Shown in pieces: positions 61,418 to 64,000 of a stretch of 64,000 nt of DNA. Every line of letters begins with the position of its first letter. The first letter of the stretch is position 1. Source of the DNA: Lewinella sp. IMCC34191. GTDB lineage: Bacteria > Bacteroidota > Bacteroidia > Chitinophagales > Saprospiraceae. Location of the stretch: the NCBI RefSeq assembly GCF_003390935.1, contig NZ_QNQZ01000001.1, positions 930,001-994,000 of the forward strand, read 5' to 3'. The notes beneath the pieces are model-generated. The model was not told where the DNA came from, made no database searches, and was given only the letters and a program-made list of their open reading frames with translations. Made by a program: the position numbers and the translations under genes.

Positions 61418-62815
61418 CTACAAATGGATCACTTCATCGTAGGCCGCGGCGGTGGCTTCCATCACGGCTTCGCTCATGGTCGGGTGCGGGTGGACACTTT
61501 TGATGATCTCGTGCCCCGTGGTCTCCAGGTTGCGTGCGGCAACGACTTCGGCGATCATTTCCGTTACATTGGAGCCGATCATGTGGGCACCTAGCCACTC
61601 CCCGTACTTCGCGTCGTAGATAACCTTGACGAACCCTTCCTTGGCACCGGCGGCACTGGCCTTTCCGGAGGCGGAGAAGGGGAATTTACCTACTCGGATT
61701 TCGTAGCCTTCTTCCCGGGCTTCGGCCTCGGTCATGCCAACGCTCGCGATTTCCGGCGAGCAATACGTACAGCCGGGAATGTTACCGTAGTCAAGCGGCT
61801 TCGGCTTGAGACCGGCGATGTTTTCGACACAGATGATGCCCTCCGCGCTGGCTACGTGGGCCAGAGCGGGTCCGGGAACAACGTCACCGATGGCGTAGAT
61901 GCCCGGGACGTTCGTTTTGTACATATCGTTGACCTGGATGACACCCCGTTCGGTTTCGATGCCGAGATCTTCCAGTCCGATATTCTCGGTATTGGGCGCA
62001 ATGCCTGCGGCGGACAGCACGATGTCGCATTCGATCACTTCCTCCTTACCCGTCTTCCGGTTCTTGGCGGTGACCTTGAGGGTGTCTCCACTGGTATCGA
62101 CCTTCTCCACGCTCGTGTTAGCCAGCGTTTTAATGCCTTTTTTCTTGTAGATCTTAGTCAGTTCCTTCGAGATCTCGGGATCCTCGCGGGGGACGAGGCC
62201 CTGCTCCATGAATTCCACGATCGTCACTTCGGTGCCGATGCTGTTGTAGAAATAGGCGAACTCGACGCCGATAGCGCCGGCACCGACAACCACCATCCGC
62301 TTGGGCTGCTTCTCCAGCGACATGGCTTTGCGGTAGCCGATGACCTTTTCACCGTCAATGGGCAAATTCGGGAGCGCGCGGGCGCGGGCACCGGTAGCTA
62401 CGATGATGTGCTCCGCATCGTAAGTGGTGGCTTTTCCATTTTCGTCGGTCACCTCGACCTTCTTGCCCCGGACCAGTTTGCCGTTTCCGGACAGCACCTC
62501 GATCTTATTCTTGCGGAAGAGGAAATTGATGCCCTTGCTCATGCCGTCGGCAACGCCGCGGCTACGGCCGATCATCTTCTCGAAATCGGCTTTGGCGTCC
62601 GCTACTTCAATTCCGTAATCGGAAGCGTGGTTGATGTACTCGAAGACCTGAGCGCTCTTCAGGAGTGCCTTGGTAGGAATACAGCCCCAGTTCAGACAGA
62701 TACCGCCCAGGCTTTCGCGCTCGACGACCGCTACTTTCATGCCCAGTTGGGCGGCTCTGATTGCGGCGACGTATCCGCCGGGTCCGCTTCCAACAACGAT
62801 GAGATCGTAAGCCAT
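61418..62815 (-). CDS. lpdA: Dihydrolipoyl dehydrogenase
   Basis: 465 aa FAD flavoprotein (E3) that reoxidises lipoamide in pyruvate, 2-oxoglutarate and branched-chain 2-oxo acid dehydrogenases and in glycine cleavage. GSGPGGY (9-15) binds FAD, GGICLNWGCIPTK (about 37-49) holds redox-active Cys40 and Cys45, VVGAGAIGVEFAYF (about 177-190) binds NAD, and the C-terminal VHPHPTMSE (about 442-450) carries the catalytic His and Glu. The ATG at 62815 (MAYDLI) is the family start. It stands alone, without E1 or E2 genes. Confidence 0.95.
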   Translation of the reverse strand: MAYDLIVVGSGPGGYVAAIRAAQLGMKVAVVERESLGGICLNWGCIPTKALLKSAQVFEYINHASDYGIEVADAKADFEKMIGRSRGVADGMSKGINFLFRKNKIEVLSGNGKLVRGKKVEVTDENGKATTYDAEHIIVATGARARALPNLPIDGEKVIGYRKAMSLEKQPKRMVVVGAGAIGVEFAYFYNSIGTEVTIVEFMEQGLVPREDPEISKELTKIYKKKGIKTLANTSVEKVDTSGDTLKVTAKNRKTGKEEVIECDIVLSAAGIAPNTENIGLEDLGIETERGVIQVNDMYKTNVPGIYAIGDVVPGPALAHVASAEGIICVENIAGLKPKPLDYGNIPGCTYCSPEIASVGMTEAEAREEGYEIRVGKFPFSASGKASAAGAKEGFVKVIYDAKYGEWLGAHMIGSNVTEMIAEVVAARNLETTGHEIIKSVHPHPTMSEAVMEATAAAYDEVIHL

Positions 62816-63025
62816 AATGCTATTATATTTTATACCGGGCTGCACCGGAGTGAAGCCGACAGGTGTGGTTTCGGGCGGCGAAGATAGGGTTCTGGAGAAT
62901 TTATCCCCTTCAACAGCCCCCTACGATAGAAAAAGGGGGAAGCCTATTGAACGTACACCCCGCGAATCCTTTCTATCCCTTTACGAGCATCTAACACTTC
63001 AAAACAATAAACCTCCCAAGAGACT

Positions 63026-64000
63026 ATGCAGAACCGCACCGTAATCGACCACGTCACCCCCCAGGTAAACAACGGAAGATTTCCCATTAAGAAAGTTGTC
63101 GGCGAAAAGGTGAAGGTATCCGCGAAGATCTTTGGCGATAGTCACGACTATATCCGCGCCCTGGTTGAATACCGGAAACAAGGAACGGATAACTGGCAGG
63201 TAGTCGAGATGGAGGAAGATGTCAACGACCTCTGGGAGGCAAGTTTCGAAGTGACGGAGCAAGGCTTCTATGATTACCGCCTCGTGGCCTGGATCGATCA
63301 CCTCAAAACCTGGTACAAAGGCTTTAAGAAAAAGGAAGCGGACGGCCAGGACATGGGCGTGGAATTACAGATCGGGGCAAATTTTTTAAGTGAGAAAGCC
63401 GACAAGGTCGACGGTAACGATAAGCACCGCATCACCGAGGCCATTCAGCGCCTGGGTGGTGATAATCAGGGAGAAGCCGTTAAGTACGTTCTCGGCGACG
63501 AGTTTGCTTCCCTCCTGCACGATTATCCCCTCCGCCAGCTGAACACCGTATACGATCCGGGCCTGCAGGTTAAGGTAGGACGCAAGAAGGAGCGCTTCAG
63601 CAGCTGGTACGAGCTGTTTCCCCGCTCCACCTCACCGGACATCAACCGCACGGGTACCTTCAAGGACGTCGAGGCCCTGCTGCCACGCATTCAGGAATTC
63701 GGCTTTGACGTATTGTATATGCCCCCCGTGCATCCCGTCGGTTACCGCAACCGCAAGGGCCGTAACAATGCCACCAACGCCATGGAGGGCGAGCCCGGTA
63801 GCCCCTGGGCCATCGGTTCCCACGAGGGCGGTCACAAGGCTATACTGCCGGAGCTGGGCAACATCGACGATTACAAGCATCTTATCAGCCGGTCCAAGGA
63901 GTTTGGCATGGAGGTCGCACTCGACCTCGCCTTTCAGTGCGCGCCGGACCACCCCTACATCAAGGAGCACCCGGAATGGTTCATCTGGCGTCCGGACGGA
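63026..64000 (+). CDS. glgE: Alpha-1,4-glucan:maltose-1-phosphate maltosyltransferase, 5' part
   Basis: First 325 codons; the gene continues beyond the window (full proteins are about 650-700 aa). GlgE transfers maltose from maltose-1-phosphate to an alpha-1,4-glucan. The N-terminal beta domain (about 1-110) is GlgE-specific; a helical part follows; the GH13 barrel starts with WYELFPRSTSP (about 195-205), GTFKDVEALLPRIQEFGFDVLYMPPVHPVG (key parts at about 211-240) and RKGRNN (about 244-249), and ALDLAFQCAPDHPY is the first conserved GH13 region. ATG at 63026. Together with glgP it suggests a trehalose/maltose-1-phosphate route to glucan. Confidence 0.9.
   Translation, partial: MQNRTVIDHVTPQVNNGRFPIKKVVGEKVKVSAKIFGDSHDYIRALVEYRKQGTDNWQVVEMEEDVNDLWEASFEVTEQGFYDYRLVAWIDHLKTWYKGFKKKEADGQDMGVELQIGANFLSEKADKVDGNDKHRITEAIQRLGGDNQGEAVKYVLGDEFASLLHDYPLRQLNTVYDPGLQVKVGRKKERFSSWYELFPRSTSPDINRTGTFKDVEALLPRIQEFGFDVLYMPPVHPVGYRNRKGRNNATNAMEGEPGSPWAIGSHEGGHKAILPELGNIDDYKHLISRSKEFGMEVALDLAFQCAPDHPYIKEHPEWFIWRPDG

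Overview
The window looks like a chromosomal segment of a GC-rich member of the Bacteroidota, most likely class Saprospiria (Lewinella/Neolewinella-like). Reasons: many genes are preceded by the Bacteroidota -7 box TAnnTTTG; there are many Cys-lipoproteins, DUF4369/TlpA-type lipoproteins, a one-piece hybrid two-component sensor (7TM sensor, kinase, receiver, AraC output), a futalosine-pathway gene (mqnD), type B L31, and a short-form glucan phosphorylase. Placement below class level is inference. I see no tRNA, rRNA, CRISPR array, phage or insertion sequence.

Layout. 1-3.9 kb: a decayed S41 peptidase copy, a fatty-acid desaturase, an intact S41 paralogue and a small decayed gene. 3.9-5.4 kb: a TlpA-like lipoprotein lacking its redox cysteines. 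5.8-9.5 kb: a three-subunit molybdenum aldehyde oxidoreductase (PaoABC type). 9.8-12.2 kb: a ZIP transporter convergent with two tandem exported ferritin-like proteins. 12.3-16.6 kb: a short-chain dehydrogenase followed by a complete biotin-dependent acyl-CoA carboxylase (BCCP, biotin carboxylase, carboxyltransferase), probably for propionyl-CoA from branched-chain amino acids. 16.7-19.5 kb: a small membrane protein, a sorbosone-dehydrogenase-like lipoprotein and a HEIGH metalloprotease. 19.8-23.0 kb: glucan phosphorylase overlapping miaE.

23.0-28.2 kb (minus strand) is the most unusual part: a compact run of a TIR-like/TPR/SDR fusion protein, thymidylate kinase, an MBL-fold hydrolase, a 70-residue Cys-rich secreted peptide, and a DUF692/MNIO-type multinuclear iron oxidase whose start overlaps the peptide gene. 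The last two look like an undescribed ribosomally made, post-translationally modified peptide (RiPP) system.

28.3-42.8 kb: CtpA-type protease, RluA pseudouridine synthase, mqnD, class II aldolase, a GT2 glycosyltransferase overlapping a RibBA-like enzyme with a degenerate RibA half, a cupin, a DUF5602-like lipoprotein gene broken by one amber codon, the hybrid sensor kinase, YebC, GalK and a redox-competent TlpA lipoprotein. 42.8-51.9 kb: housekeeping genes (purL, groES-groEL, a GbsR-type regulator, ubiX, a THUMP methyltransferase, mnmA). 52.0-55.4 kb: a C39-peptidase ABC exporter with its HlyD partner and no visible cargo. 55.4-64 kb: radA, an EamA transporter, a second ZIP protein, a PAP2 phosphatase, a lamin-tail surface protein, rpmE2, lpd, and the first 325 codons of glgE, cut by the window edge.

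A 17-bp word (consensus GGCGGCGRAGCGCAGGT) recurs at least six times on both strands, in genes and between them. Starts were moved inward from the longest possible frame where promoters, terminators or family alignment called for it.
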